The notes under the pieces were generated by a model, which was given only the letters and a program-made list of their open reading frames with translations, searched no databases and had not been told where the DNA came from. A stretch of 35,872 nucleotides of DNA, taken from positions 1 through 35,872 of the forward strand of contig CBDTXZ010000008.1 of the NCBI GenBank assembly GCA_965364515.1, in the 5' to 3' direction. The stretch is from JAHEDH01 sp965364515 (lineage in GTDB: Bacteria > Actinomycetota > Acidimicrobiia > Spongiisociales > ZC4RG35). The position numbers and the translations under genes are program-made. Every line of letters begins with the position of its first letter. Position 1 is the stretch's first letter. Shown in pieces: positions 1-8,029 of the stretch.

Positions 1-606
1 AGGTCGTTCGAGGGAGAACAGGTCGCGGGTGCGGGTGTAGGTGGGGCCGCCCATCCGACCGACTGCTCTGAGCGCGGCCTGGTCGATCCGCGTGCCGTCC
101 AACAGAATGCCCTCGACGTGCACGCACACGACCTCACCGATCACGATCGAGGCCGCCATGGGGCCGTCGGTCCCGATCGGTACGATCTGGCTGAGCCGGC
201 ACTCGAGGTTCGCCTTCGACTCAGCCACCATCGGAGCGTCCACGACCGTGCCGGGAAGAGCGGTGAGGCCGGCCAGCTCGAACTCGTCGACCGACGCCTC
301 GTACCGTCCGGACGTCGCGTTCATGGCGTCCATCACCTCCTCTGTGACGACGTTGACGCTGAAGACCTCGGTCTCCATCACGTTCGCCAGCGTGTCCTTG
401 TGGCGGCCGCCCGCCCGGATCGTCGAGAAGATCACCGTCGGCGGTGAGGCGGCGACGGCGTTGAAGAAGGAGAACGGCGCCAGATTGCGCACCCCATCGG
501 CAGAGATCGAGCCGATCCACCCGATCGGTCGCGGTACCACGAGACCGATCAGCAGCTTGTAGATGTCGGTGTCGTCGTGGTCGGAGGGTTCGAAGCGTTC
601 TTTCAC
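1..606 (-). CDS. Flavin reductase-like FMN-binding protein (3' end outside window)
   Basis: The frame opens at a GTG (604-606) and stays open to base 1, so at least 202 residues are present and the C-terminus lies beyond the window. Near the N-terminus it reads VPRPIGWIGS, the signature of the flavin reductase-like split-barrel fold (PF01613). NLAPFSFFNAVAASPPTVIF and an HKDTLANV segment follow, both typical of the family. Members bind FMN and act as flavin reductases or flavoprotein oxygenases; the substrate cannot be told from sequence. The GTG overlaps the TGA of the upstream DUF885 gene as GTGA, so the two are probably translationally coupled and share a transcript. An ATG-initiated form would lose the conserved N-terminus, which supports the GTG. 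Confidence 0.88.
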   Translation of the reverse strand, partial: MKERFEPSDHDDTDIYKLLIGLVVPRPIGWIGSISADGVRNLAPFSFFNAVAASPPTVIFSTIRAGGRHKDTLANVMETEVFSVNVVTEEVMDAMNATSGRYEASVDEFELAGLTALPGTVVDAPMVAESKANLECRLSQIVPIGTDGPMAASIVIGEVVCVHVEGILLDGTRIDQAALRAVGRMGGPTYTRTRDLFSLERP

Positions 607-2258
607 GATTCGAACTCGCCCGCCACGACACGTCGGAGGAGATCCAGACCCATTTCACCGCTGCCGAGAACTCGTGAGTGGAACCGCTTGAGATCGAAGT
701 CGCTGCCGAGTCGCCTGCGCTCGTCTTCCCTGAGAGAGAGGAACTCTCTCTCGCCGATCTTGTAGGAGATCGCCTGCCCCGGCCAACCGAGATAGCGGAT
801 CACCTCGCTCCGGGCGTAGGCGGGCGGTTGGAGGCCGATTTCGGTCATGAATCGGACTGCGCGATCGAAGTCCCACCGCTCACCGGCCGGCACCGGGGCG
901 CCAGATGGGACCGTGAGTCCGAGATGGAGCCCGATGTCGGTGACGACCCTGGCGGCCCGGAACAGATGCGAGGCGAGCATCCCGAACACCCACTCGGGAC
1001 GTTCGAAGTAGCCGAGCTCGTCCATGAGACGCTCGGCATACATCGCCCAGCCCTCGCCGTAGCCGGAGTACCAGATGAGCACGCGTTGGGCCCGACTCAA
1101 CCGATCACGTGCCGCCATCGCGGTTGCGATCTGGAGGTGGTGGCCCGGGAACCCCTCGTGATAGGCGGTGGAGACCTCCTGATAGAGCGGGAACCTGCTT
1201 CGGTCGCCGATCGAGTAGTAGATCCCTCCGGGGCGGGAGAAGTCCTCGGAGGGCTGTCGGTAGTAGGCACCGAGTGCACCGCCCGGTGGAGCGATCCCGA
1301 CGGTGAAACGGCGAATCTCGTCCGTGAGATCGAAATGCGAGCCGTCGAGGTCGGCGATTGCCTGGCGTTGGCGAGCCTCGACGAACTCCACGAAACGCTC
1401 CTGGCCGGCAACGGCGAGCTGTTCGTCGCTCTCCATCCGCCGGATGACCGCTCCGAGGTCCAGAGTCGGATCGATCTGCCGTGCAACGGAACGCATCTCC
1501 CCCAGGAGCCGGTCGATCTCTCCCCAGCCCCACTCGTACAGCTCCTCGGGCTCGATCTCCATGCCGAGGAAGGACCGGGCAGCTCGACGATACCGGTCAC
1601 CGCCGACGCCGTCCTCGACGCGGGCCATGGGGAGATACTCGTCCCTCAGGAACTCGCCGAACTGCGACATCGCCCCCTTCGCCGAGGCGATTGCATCCGC
1701 CATCCGGTCGGGGATCGGCGACCCCGCTTCGAGGAGGTGCCACGCCGAGCCCGGACCGACGAGGCTGTCGATCTGGGTGAGCACCGACTCGACCTGCCTT
1801 CGAGATGTCACCTCGCCCTGATCGAGCCCGAGGCGCAACGTCTCTCGATACCCGGCCAGCGGCTCGGTGATCGTCTCGAGCCTCCTGGCCGCATTGGAGG
1901 ACGACTCGGGATCGTGGGGATCGACGTATTCGAAGATCTCGCGGAACCACTGGAACGGGCTGGACATGTGGGCCAGATCCCTGAGGTGGTCTCGAGCCTC
2001 GAACTCGTCGATGTAGTAGCCCATGAACTCGGTGATGACGTGGGCGGACAGCCGCTGAACCGGGTCGGGATGGTCGAGGTGTTCGGCGAGTTCGGAAACG
2101 CGCGCGCGGGCGCGTTCGACGAGGGCCTCACGACCTTCCGGGGAGAGATCGTCCCACTCCCCATCCCGCCCCGGCGCCCCGATTCCGGTGGCGAAGAGCG
2201 GGAGCAGTTCGACGAGGTCGTCGACGATTCGTGAGGAGATCTCGAAAGGTGTCGGCAT
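603..2258 (-). CDS. DUF885 family protein, putative metallopeptidase-like
   Basis: The product is 551 residues, usual for DUF885 (PF05960). The family hallmark HEGFPGHH lies at about residues 367-374 in a helix (AYHEGFPGHHLQIA). It resembles a zinc-peptidase HExxH-type site, so a peptidase or hydrolase role is inferred, not shown. No signal peptide is visible, so a cytoplasmic location is likely. An in-frame extension to 2453 exists. I prefer the ATG at 2258 because the extension overlaps the divergent phosphotransferase gene, has low-complexity composition, and would bypass a TACGAT -10 box placed 9 nt before this ATG. The stop overlaps the GTG of the flavin reductase-like gene. A second DUF885 gene lies at 11765-13396. 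Confidence 0.88.
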   Translation of the reverse strand: MPTPFEISSRIVDDLVELLPLFATGIGAPGRDGEWDDLSPEGREALVERARARVSELAEHLDHPDPVQRLSAHVITEFMGYYIDEFEARDHLRDLAHMSSPFQWFREIFEYVDPHDPESSSNAARRLETITEPLAGYRETLRLGLDQGEVTSRRQVESVLTQIDSLVGPGSAWHLLEAGSPIPDRMADAIASAKGAMSQFGEFLRDEYLPMARVEDGVGGDRYRRAARSFLGMEIEPEELYEWGWGEIDRLLGEMRSVARQIDPTLDLGAVIRRMESDEQLAVAGQERFVEFVEARQRQAIADLDGSHFDLTDEIRRFTVGIAPPGGALGAYYRQPSEDFSRPGGIYYSIGDRSRFPLYQEVSTAYHEGFPGHHLQIATAMAARDRLSRAQRVLIWYSGYGEGWAMYAERLMDELGYFERPEWVFGMLASHLFRAARVVTDIGLHLGLTVPSGAPVPAGERWDFDRAVRFMTEIGLQPPAYARSEVIRYLGWPGQAISYKIGEREFLSLREDERRRLGSDFDLKRFHSRVLGSGEMGLDLLRRVVAGEFES

Positions 2259-2267
2259 GAGCGAGTG

Positions 2268-2273
2268 ATCGTA
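2268..2273 (-). promoter_or_regulatory. -10 box, leaderless start of DUF885 gene
   Basis: On the minus strand this reads TACGAT, with 9 nt between it and the ATG at 2258. No Shine-Dalgarno sequence is present. It shares a 58-bp divergent intergenic region with the phosphotransferase promoter. Confidence 0.45.
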
Positions 2274-2302
2274 CCGCTGCTCCGAGCGGTCCCTCGAAGC
2301 GG

Positions 2303-2308
2303 TACTCT
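2303..2308 (+). promoter_or_regulatory. -10 box, leaderless start of phosphotransferase gene
   Basis: TACTCT with 8 nt to the ATG at 2317 and no Shine-Dalgarno sequence, so the transcript probably begins at or next to the start codon. Confidence 0.45.
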
Positions 2309-2316
2309 CGTCGCCG

Positions 2317-3378
2317 ATGACCGAGGTGCAGCCAGAGACGATTCCAGTCCGGCCGGACGAGCGGTTCGACATCGATCGGTTGATGGCCTGGCTCGCCGGA
2401 CGGGTGCCGGGCTCGGAGGCGACCCCCACGGTGTCACAGTTCTCCCGGGGCAAGGCGAACCTGACTTATCTCCTCGACTTCGGGGGCGGCGTCGAGTACG
2501 TGCTGCGCCGACCGCCGCTCGGCCCCGTTGCACCCGGCTCACACGACATGGGGCGCGAGTACCGGGTGCTCTCGACCTTGTGGACTGCGTTCCCGAAGGC
2601 CCCGAGGGCGTACACGTTCTGCGACGACGTGGAGGTGATCGGAGCCCCATTCGTCGTGATGGAGCGCCGCCACGGAGTGGTCGTCCAGAACACGGTTCCT
2701 GCGATCTTCGGCGGAGGCGACGACGTGGTTGCGAATCGGAAGTTGTCCGAGGTGGTCGTGGACACGCTGGCCGAATTCCACGCCGTCGACCCGGGTGCCG
2801 CGGGGCTCGACGACCTCGGCCGGCCGGACGGGTTCCTGGAGCGCCAGGTCACCGGCTGGGCCCGGCGCTGGGACGCCGCAAAGCACGAGGACAACGCGCT
2901 CGCCGACGAGCTCTCGGCATGGCTGGTGGACACCATGCCGGCATCGCCACCGGCGACCCTGCTCCACAACGACTGGCGCCTCGACAACATGGCGGTGTCG
3001 CCTGCCGATCCCGGCGAGTGCGTAGCCGTGTACGACTGGGACATGTGTACCCAGGGGGATCCGCTCGCCGATCTCGGCACCGTGATGGCCGTGTGGTACG
3101 ACGAGGGTGAGATGCCTTCGGCGCTCAATCCGATGCCGACCACTCTGCCAGGGTTCATGAGTCGAGACGAGGCGATCGCCCGATACGCCGAGCGTTCGGG
3201 AGTCGATGCGTCCGACGTCGACTGGTACGTGGTGTTCGGCACGTTCAAGCTGGCCGGGGTGCTTCAACAGATCTTCATCAGATGGCATCGGGGTCAGACC
3301 GAGGACGACCGGTTCGCTCCCTACGGAGAGGCCGCTGCCCGCTTGATCGAGCTCGCGGATGAGCGGCGCCGCCACTGA
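2317..3378 (+). CDS. Phosphotransferase family protein (APH/ACAD10-type kinase fold)
   Basis: A 353-residue aminoglycoside-phosphotransferase-fold protein (PF01636). The catalytic loop HNDWRLDN is at residues 217-224 and the metal-binding YDWDM at 239-243, replacing the kinase DFG. The N-lobe carries SRGKANLTYLLDF and a VLRRPP strand, as in the ACAD10/ACAD11 N-terminal domain. Relatives in actinobacteria are usually annotated as acyl-CoA dehydrogenase-associated kinases. Those characterised in mammals phosphorylate 4-hydroxy fatty acyl-CoA, so a role in hydroxyacyl-CoA catabolism is a reasonable inference given the acyl-CoA dehydrogenase at 3921-4994. Antibiotic resistance is unlikely. It is divergent from the DUF885 gene and 21 bp upstream of the PPOX gene. 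Confidence 0.88.
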   Translation: MTEVQPETIPVRPDERFDIDRLMAWLAGRVPGSEATPTVSQFSRGKANLTYLLDFGGGVEYVLRRPPLGPVAPGSHDMGREYRVLSTLWTAFPKAPRAYTFCDDVEVIGAPFVVMERRHGVVVQNTVPAIFGGGDDVVANRKLSEVVVDTLAEFHAVDPGAAGLDDLGRPDGFLERQVTGWARRWDAAKHEDNALADELSAWLVDTMPASPPATLLHNDWRLDNMAVSPADPGECVAVYDWDMCTQGDPLADLGTVMAVWYDEGEMPSALNPMPTTLPGFMSRDEAIARYAERSGVDASDVDWYVVFGTFKLAGVLQQIFIRWHRGQTEDDRFAPYGEAAARLIELADERRRH

Positions 3379-3385
3379 CCGGGGT

Positions 3386-3391
3386 TACGCT
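3386..3391 (+). promoter_or_regulatory. -10 box, leaderless start of PPOX gene
   Basis: TACGCT with 8 nt to the ATG at 3400, located just past the stop of the phosphotransferase gene. No Shine-Dalgarno sequence lies in between. Confidence 0.4.
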
Positions 3392-3399
3392 TCTGGCGC

Positions 3400-3750
3400 A
3401 TGGCTTTCGATCACCTCAGCGCAGAGCGATTCATCAGCCTCGTCACCTTTCGGAGGTCCGGCGACCGGGTGGCCACGCCGGTCTGGTTCGCCAACGTCCC
3501 TGACGGGCTCGTGATCGGCACCTTCTCCAATTCGGGCAAGGTGAAACGCCTCACACACACCGAGAAGGTCGAAATCGCCCCCTGCAACTTCCGGGGTCTC
3601 GTGCGCGGCCCGTACGTCTCGGGGATCGCGGTTCTGCTGGGCGAGGACGAAGCCGCCTTCGGGGCACTCGAGGGCAAGTACGGCTGGCAGTGGGACATGT
3701 TCGCCCGAAAGGTCGATCGGTACATCTCGGTGATGCCTGCAGAGGGCTGA
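3400..3750 (+). CDS. PPOX class F420-dependent oxidoreductase
   Basis: A 116-residue split-barrel protein of the pyridoxamine 5'-phosphate oxidase-like superfamily. The actinobacterial F420-binding subgroup is suggested by RVATPVWFA near residue 25 and by SNSGKVKRLTHTEKVEI at about 47-63, where lysine and arginine side chains usually contact the deazaflavin. The C-terminal Y-G-W-Q-W block is also typical of this group. The likely role is an F420H2-dependent reductase of unknown substrate. Flavin or haem use by some relatives cannot be excluded. It follows the phosphotransferase by 21 bp but appears to have its own -10 box. The next gene is convergent. Confidence 0.85.
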   Translation: MAFDHLSAERFISLVTFRRSGDRVATPVWFANVPDGLVIGTFSNSGKVKRLTHTEKVEIAPCNFRGLVRGPYVSGIAVLLGEDEAAFGALEGKYGWQWDMFARKVDRYISVMPAEG

Positions 3751-3920
3751 GGCCGCACGGCAACACCTCGCCCGATGCGCCCGGCAGGGGGAATTTTGCT
3801 TCTTCTTCCCGCTGAGCGTTCGCCTGTATCGTCGCGCAGCGGGCTGAGACAACCAGGGTCGGGTCGACTGCGGGAGCGTCACCGGGAGGGACCGCGTCAG
3901 CTACCGGCGCGACTCGGGAT
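3751..3920. other. Non-coding convergent gap, no assigned function
   Basis: These 170 bp separate the PPOX gene from the acyl-CoA dehydrogenase, which converge. There is an AT-richer patch (AATTTTGCTTCTTCTTC) and a TATCGT hexamer further on, but no convincing -35, open frame or strong hairpin. A small RNA or terminator is possible and unproven. Confidence 0.3.
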
Positions 3921-4994
3921 TCAACGAGGGAGACCCAGCGCCCGCTCGGCGATCAGGTCGGCCAGCACTTGCGTGGTACCGCCGCCAATCGTGAGGGCTC
4001 GGGCGTAGAGGTATCCCTGCGTCAGCTCCCCGACGTCGAGCATTGCGTCGGTACCGAGCGAGTCGACCGCGACCTCCATGGCGAACTGACCGTGCCGGTC
4101 GGCCGAATACTTCCTCATTGCCGCGAGGAGCGCCGGGTCGCGTCCGGCGTCGGAGAGGATCCTGAGTGAGAGCCGCTGCAGCACGGTCGACTCGATGTGG
4201 AGTCGGACTGCCCGGTCGCGGAGACGATCGTCGTCGGTACCCCGCACCAGGTCGACGATGTCGGCCGCCGTCGGGCCGTTCCCCCACAACACACCCCCGG
4301 TCGACAGCGTCATGCGCTCGTTGCCGAGCGTCATTCGCGCCAGGTTCCATCCCGACCCTTCGGCACCGACCAGGAGATCGGCCGGGATCCGGACGTCGCT
4401 GAAGAAGACTTCACAGAAGGTCGAATCACCCGTCATCTGCTTGATCGGGCGGACCTCGATCCCTTCGAGGGTCATCGGGCAGATGAAGTACGAGATTCCG
4501 CGATGCTTCGGGGCGTCGAGATCGGTCCGTGCCAACAGGATGCCGAAGTCGGCGCGATCGGCCCAGGTGTTCCACACCTTCTGCCCGTTGACGACGTAGA
4601 CGTCGCCGTCCTTCACCGCAGACGTGGTGAGCGATGCGAGATCGGAGCCGGCCCCGGGCTCGGAGAACAGCTGACACCAGAACTCGTCGCCGCTCAGCAG
4701 TGGGCCGAGGTACCGCTCCCGTTGGGCATCGGTGCCCGCGGTGAGAATCGTGGGACCAGCCCATCCGATCCCGATCGGGTTGTGACCGATCGGATCGACA
4801 CCGGCGGCGGTGAGTTCGAGGTCGATGGCGAGTCGCTGCAGACCGTCTGCCGAGCGGCCCCACGGCTCCGGCCACCCGGGGGCAACCAGGCGCATGGCAG
4901 CGAGATCGGCCGGATCAGGATCCGGATGTTCCTCGAGAAACGACCGCACTTCGACCCGAACCGGATGGTTCTCATCCGGGAGACTCGGGTCCAT
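3921..4994 (-). CDS. Acyl-CoA dehydrogenase
   Basis: A 357-residue FAD-dependent acyl-CoA dehydrogenase, close to the usual 380. QLFSEPGAGSDLAS at residues 108-121 is the FAD/substrate signature. NGQKVWNTWADRADFGILLA at about 136-155 is the middle-domain strand, and GGGTTQVLADLIAERALG near the C-terminus is the family ending. The enzyme introduces the alpha,beta double bond into an acyl-CoA and passes electrons to ETF. The chain or ring specificity is not readable. The N-terminal helical domain is a little short. The ATG lies 3 bp after the stop of a 36-codon membrane peptide gene, so the two are probably co-transcribed. A role in lipid or steroid side-chain catabolism is inference. Confidence 0.92.
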   Translation of the reverse strand: MDPSLPDENHPVRVEVRSFLEEHPDPDPADLAAMRLVAPGWPEPWGRSADGLQRLAIDLELTAAGVDPIGHNPIGIGWAGPTILTAGTDAQRERYLGPLLSGDEFWCQLFSEPGAGSDLASLTTSAVKDGDVYVVNGQKVWNTWADRADFGILLARTDLDAPKHRGISYFICPMTLEGIEVRPIKQMTGDSTFCEVFFSDVRIPADLLVGAEGSGWNLARMTLGNERMTLSTGGVLWGNGPTAADIVDLVRGTDDDRLRDRAVRLHIESTVLQRLSLRILSDAGRDPALLAAMRKYSADRHGQFAMEVAVDSLGTDAMLDVGELTQGYLYARALTIGGGTTQVLADLIAERALGLPR

Positions 4995-4997
4995 CGT

Positions 4998-5108
4998 TCA
5001 GCGGAATCGCTTCCGAACGGTGTCGACGATCATTCCGCCCCCCAGGGCGAACAACGCAACGACGGGGATGGCGAGCTCCACGTCGACGACTTCCAGTACC
5101 TCTCGCAT
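4998..5108 (-). CDS. Small single-pass membrane peptide (36 aa), unrecognised
   Basis: This is a 36-residue frame with a charged N-terminus (MREVLEVVDVE), a hydrophobic stretch (LAIPVVALFALGGGMIV) long enough to span the membrane, and a positively charged end (RKRFR), so the C-terminus should sit in the cytoplasm. AAAGGTGG stands a few nt before the ATG as a Shine-Dalgarno sequence, and a perfect TTGACA hexamer is upstream at 5138-5143. Its stop is 3 bp before the acyl-CoA dehydrogenase start. I do not recognise a family. An in-frame extension to 5186 exists but would overlap the divergent glycosyltransferase gene. It could be a leader peptide, a membrane tether or chance. Confidence 0.5.
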   Translation of the reverse strand: MREVLEVVDVELAIPVVALFALGGGMIVDTVRKRFR

Positions 5109-5185
5109 AGCGCCACCTTTGCGATTCCGAGACGAGATGTCAATCGCGATTCCCGCTGACCCCTGAAATGAGCGAACCTTGCGCA

Positions 5186-6436
5186 ATGAGAACGACGATC
5201 TTCACGGTCGGATCCAGGGGCGACGTCCAGCCGTATGTCGCGCTCGGGGTGACACTTCGAGACCGGGGTCTGGACGTCTCTGTGGCCACCCACGAGCCCT
5301 TCCGCGAGTTCGTCACTGCGCAGGGTCTCGGCTTCGAACCCCTGCCGGGCGACCCCCGAGAACTGCTCGCCACCGAGGAGGCGCAGGAGTTGCTCCGCTC
5401 CGGCGTGGGGCTCGTCAAGTTCGCACGACGGTTCGTCTCGATCCTCGAGCCATGGTTCTGGCAGTTGGTCGAGTCGGTCACGCCGATACACGCCCGCTCG
5501 GACGCAACCCTGTACTCGGCGCTGGCCTTTCCGACGTGGCACCTCGCACAGGTCGACCGCACTCCCACCATCCAGCTCAGCCTGCAGCCACTCCTGCCGA
5601 CCGGCGCCTTCCCGGCCATCACGTCGCGGCTGCCCGATCTGGGCCCGAGTGGCAACAGGCTCACCCACTTCGCAAACCAACAGCTCTTCTGGCTGCCGCT
5701 TCGCAGGGCGGTCGATACCTGGCGCGCCACCGAGCTCGGCCTGCCACCCCAGGGCCTGTCGGGTCCGTACCGAGAGCTGGCGGCGAAGAACGAGCCGGTG
5801 TTGCATGGTTTCTCACGGCACCTGCTCGAACCACCGGCCGACTGGCCGAATCGTGCGGTCGTGACCGGTCACTGGGCGCTCCCGTCTTCGGGGCGGCTCC
5901 CTGCCGACACCGAGGCCTTCCTGGAGGCGGGGCCACCTCCGGTGTATGTGGGGTTCGGCTCGATACGTGACGCCGAGTCGGAGCGACTGTCCCAGATGGC
6001 CCTGGAAGCGGCCCGACTCGCCGACGTCCGGCTCGTGCTCGGTTCTGGATGGGCCGAGCTCGACGGTGCTTCGGGCGATCGGGTCCACGTGGTCGGCGAT
6101 GTCGACCATGCCCTCCTCTTCCCGAAGACCCACGGTGTGGTTCATCACGGCGGTGCCGGCACCACCCACACCGCGGCCGCAGCGGGCGTTCCGTCGATGG
6201 CCGTGCCCTATTTCGCCGACCAGCCGTTCTGGGGGAGGCGTCTGTTCGAGGTCGGGATCGGAGCCCGGCCGCTGCCGCGGAGTCGGCTCGCCGCCGAACC
6301 CCTGTCGGAACGGATCGGCTCGTTCGGGCGCGAGGCGCTCAGGACGCGGTCCCGACGGGTGGGCGCCGCCATGAGGGAGGAAGGCGGGCGCGATCGAGCG
6401 GCGGATCTCGTCGTCAGATACCTGGATCGAGACTGA
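5186..6436 (+). CDS. Family 1 glycosyltransferase (UDP-glycosyltransferase/MGT-like)
   Basis: A 416-residue GT-B glycosyltransferase. The N-terminus MRTTIFTVGSRGDVQPYVAL is the standard opening of the sterol/macrolide glucosyltransferase group. The donor-binding signature HHGGAGTTHTAAAAG sits at about 320-334, followed by PYFADQPFWGRR (341-352), where the D-Q pair contacts the nucleotide sugar. The acceptor is unknown; lipids, sterols or polyketides are typical. An alternative ATG at 5168 adds six residues. I chose 5186 because family members begin there, although neither start has a strong Shine-Dalgarno sequence. The 3' end overlaps the convergent phosphatase gene by 23 bp. Confidence 0.88.
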   Translation: MRTTIFTVGSRGDVQPYVALGVTLRDRGLDVSVATHEPFREFVTAQGLGFEPLPGDPRELLATEEAQELLRSGVGLVKFARRFVSILEPWFWQLVESVTPIHARSDATLYSALAFPTWHLAQVDRTPTIQLSLQPLLPTGAFPAITSRLPDLGPSGNRLTHFANQQLFWLPLRRAVDTWRATELGLPPQGLSGPYRELAAKNEPVLHGFSRHLLEPPADWPNRAVVTGHWALPSSGRLPADTEAFLEAGPPPVYVGFGSIRDAESERLSQMALEAARLADVRLVLGSGWAELDGASGDRVHVVGDVDHALLFPKTHGVVHHGGAGTTHTAAAAGVPSMAVPYFADQPFWGRRLFEVGIGARPLPRSRLAAEPLSERIGSFGREALRTRSRRVGAAMREEGGRDRAADLVVRYLDRD

Positions 6437-6938
6437 CGCGTCGAGTCCAGTCGACCTTCACGATGTCCGTGTGCGATGGGAAGCCTTCGGAGCCGCACGC
6501 CCGGGCAACCGCTCGAATGACACCACCATGGGCGAAGACGATGTGACGCCCGGTCGGAAGACCGTCGAGGAAGCCGAACACCCGGTCGATGAATCCGGCC
6601 GCAGATTCACCACCAGGTGATTCGAAGGCATCGAAGTCTTTGAGCGCAGCGCGGATCTCGTGGTCGAGCTGTTCCCATGCGGCTCCTTCGATGTCGCCGA
6701 AATCGAGTTCTCGGAGCCTCCGATCCTCGGTTGGCTCGGCGAGTGCGATCCGGGCCGTCTCGACGGCTCTCTCGAGGTCGGAACTCCACACACCGTCGAA
6801 GGACTCACCCTCGAGGACCTTCGCGAGCGCCTCCGCCTGCGACCGGCCGGTTGCGTTGAGGGGAACGTCCGTCCACCCCTGAAACCGGCCCGCCGCGTTC
6901 CACTCCGTCTCGCCGTGACGGACGAGCCACACGATCAC
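6414..6938 (-). CDS. cobC: Histidine phosphatase, probable alpha-ribazole phosphatase (CobC-like)
   Basis: A 174-residue phosphoglycerate-mutase-like phosphatase. RHGETEWN at residues 7-14 carries the phosphoacceptor His8. The second conserved His is in VFAHGGVIRA near residue 133, and an L-R-E-L-D-F-G-D-I-E-G block is present. The family is broad, so the CobC assignment rests on context: it is the last gene after cobT in a cobalamin operon, starting 16 bp after the cobT stop. CobC removes phosphate from alpha-ribazole 5'-phosphate (or adenosylcobalamin 5'-phosphate). I chose the GTG at 6938, directly before I-V-W-L-V-R-H-G-E, with GAGGAG upstream. The longer frame to 6989 would enter cobT. 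The 3' end overlaps the glycosyltransferase tail to tail. Confidence 0.8.
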   Translation of the reverse strand: MIVWLVRHGETEWNAAGRFQGWTDVPLNATGRSQAEALAKVLEGESFDGVWSSDLERAVETARIALAEPTEDRRLRELDFGDIEGAAWEQLDHEIRAALKDFDAFESPGGESAAGFIDRVFGFLDGLPTGRHIVFAHGGVIRAVARACGSEGFPSHTDIVKVDWTRRVSLDPGI

Positions 6939-6954
6939 GCTCAACGACGGCTCC

Positions 6955-7968
6955 TCAACGCAAACCCCATTCGTCGAAGGTGGCCACATCGGTCACGGCC
7001 ACTGCAGCTGCCCGAACGAGCGGCACCGCAAGGAGCGCTCCACTCCCCTCGCCGAGGGCCAGCTCGAGATCGAGGAGCGGAGGCTTCCCAAGCCGGTCGA
7101 GCAGCCGACCATGGCCGGTCTCGGCCGAGCGATGCGCCGCCATCGTGTGATCGAGGGCGCCGGGCACGAGCACTTCGAATGGCGCCACCGCCGCCGTCGT
7201 TGCGAAGCCGTCGAGGAGGACCGGGATCGACCGCAGCCTCGCCTCGTACACCGCTCCGGCCAGCGCAACCATCTCGGTGCCTCCGGCCCGTCGCAGCACC
7301 TCCAGGGGATGATCGTCGCGGACTCGATCGGCTGCGGCCGACACAGCCGCCGACTCTCGTTCCAGAGCTTCGCCACTGACATCGCTCCGACGTCCGACCC
7401 AGTCGGACACGGATCCGCCAAAGAGGGCGAGGCTGACCGCCGCCGCCGAGACCGTGTTGGCGACGCCCAGATCGCCGATCAGGAGGAGGTCGACCGTCAT
7501 GGTCGCAACGGCTTCCCTTCCCTCCTCGAATGTCGACCAGAACCTGTCCATGGGCATGGCGTCGGCCACGCCGATGTCTGCTGTCGGTCGGCCGACTCCG
7601 GTGTCGATGAGTCGGAGCGATACGCCGAGACCGGCCGCAAGAACCGTCGACGTCGCCACTCCGGCCCGGATCGCGTCGACAACGGCCACCGTGACCTGGG
7701 CCGGGAGGTCGCTCACGGAGGTGGCGGCCACGCCATGGTCTGCCGCCGCCAGCAGGAGCGCAGGGTGGTCGACCGCGGGAAGGTCCGTCCGCTGCCAGCC
7801 GGCGAGCCATGCGGCCACCTCGTCCAGTCGGCGCATCGTCCCCGGTGGTCGCAGCGCATTGGCCGCCCGATGGGCGACGGCGGTCTGAGCCAGTTGATCC
7901 GGCTCGGGCGCAGCGCTCAGCGAAGCCGCAACGTCGATCACGCGCCGGGCCTTCTGGGGGTCCCCCAC
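6955..7968 (-). CDS. cobT: Nicotinate-nucleotide--dimethylbenzimidazole phosphoribosyltransferase CobT
   Basis: A 337-residue member of the CobT family (PF02277), about the normal length. It transfers phosphoribose from nicotinate mononucleotide to 5,6-dimethylbenzimidazole, giving alpha-ribazole phosphate for the lower ligand of cobalamin. Typical blocks are AAADHGVAATSVSDLPAQVT near residue 75, LLIGDLGVANTVSAAA near 162, and LELALGEGSGA, where Glu307 matches the catalytic glutamate. The start is GTG (7966-7968). A 61-nt gap separates it from cobO upstream, and it runs into the phosphatase gene. No cobU or cobS is in the window, so the remaining nucleotide-loop steps must be encoded elsewhere. 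Confidence 0.93.
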   Translation of the reverse strand: MGDPQKARRVIDVAASLSAAPEPDQLAQTAVAHRAANALRPPGTMRRLDEVAAWLAGWQRTDLPAVDHPALLLAAADHGVAATSVSDLPAQVTVAVVDAIRAGVATSTVLAAGLGVSLRLIDTGVGRPTADIGVADAMPMDRFWSTFEEGREAVATMTVDLLLIGDLGVANTVSAAAVSLALFGGSVSDWVGRRSDVSGEALERESAAVSAAADRVRDDHPLEVLRRAGGTEMVALAGAVYEARLRSIPVLLDGFATTAAVAPFEVLVPGALDHTMAAHRSAETGHGRLLDRLGKPPLLDLELALGEGSGALLAVPLVRAAAVAVTDVATFDEWGLR

Positions 7969-8029
7969 GACGTCGGCGGGGGCGCATCCCGGTTCTCACG
8001 GCCGCCTGTGGTGAAGACCGATGCCATCG

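Noticed and set aside
2259..2453. N-terminal extension of the first DUF885 protein
   Set aside because: It overlaps the divergent phosphotransferase start, lacks family sequence and skips the -10 box next to the ATG at 2258.
3838..3856. GGGCTGAGAC resembling part of a TPP riboswitch
   Set aside because: The second conserved element of the THI box is missing, no downstream gene on the same strand relates to thiamine, and the spot lies between convergent genes.
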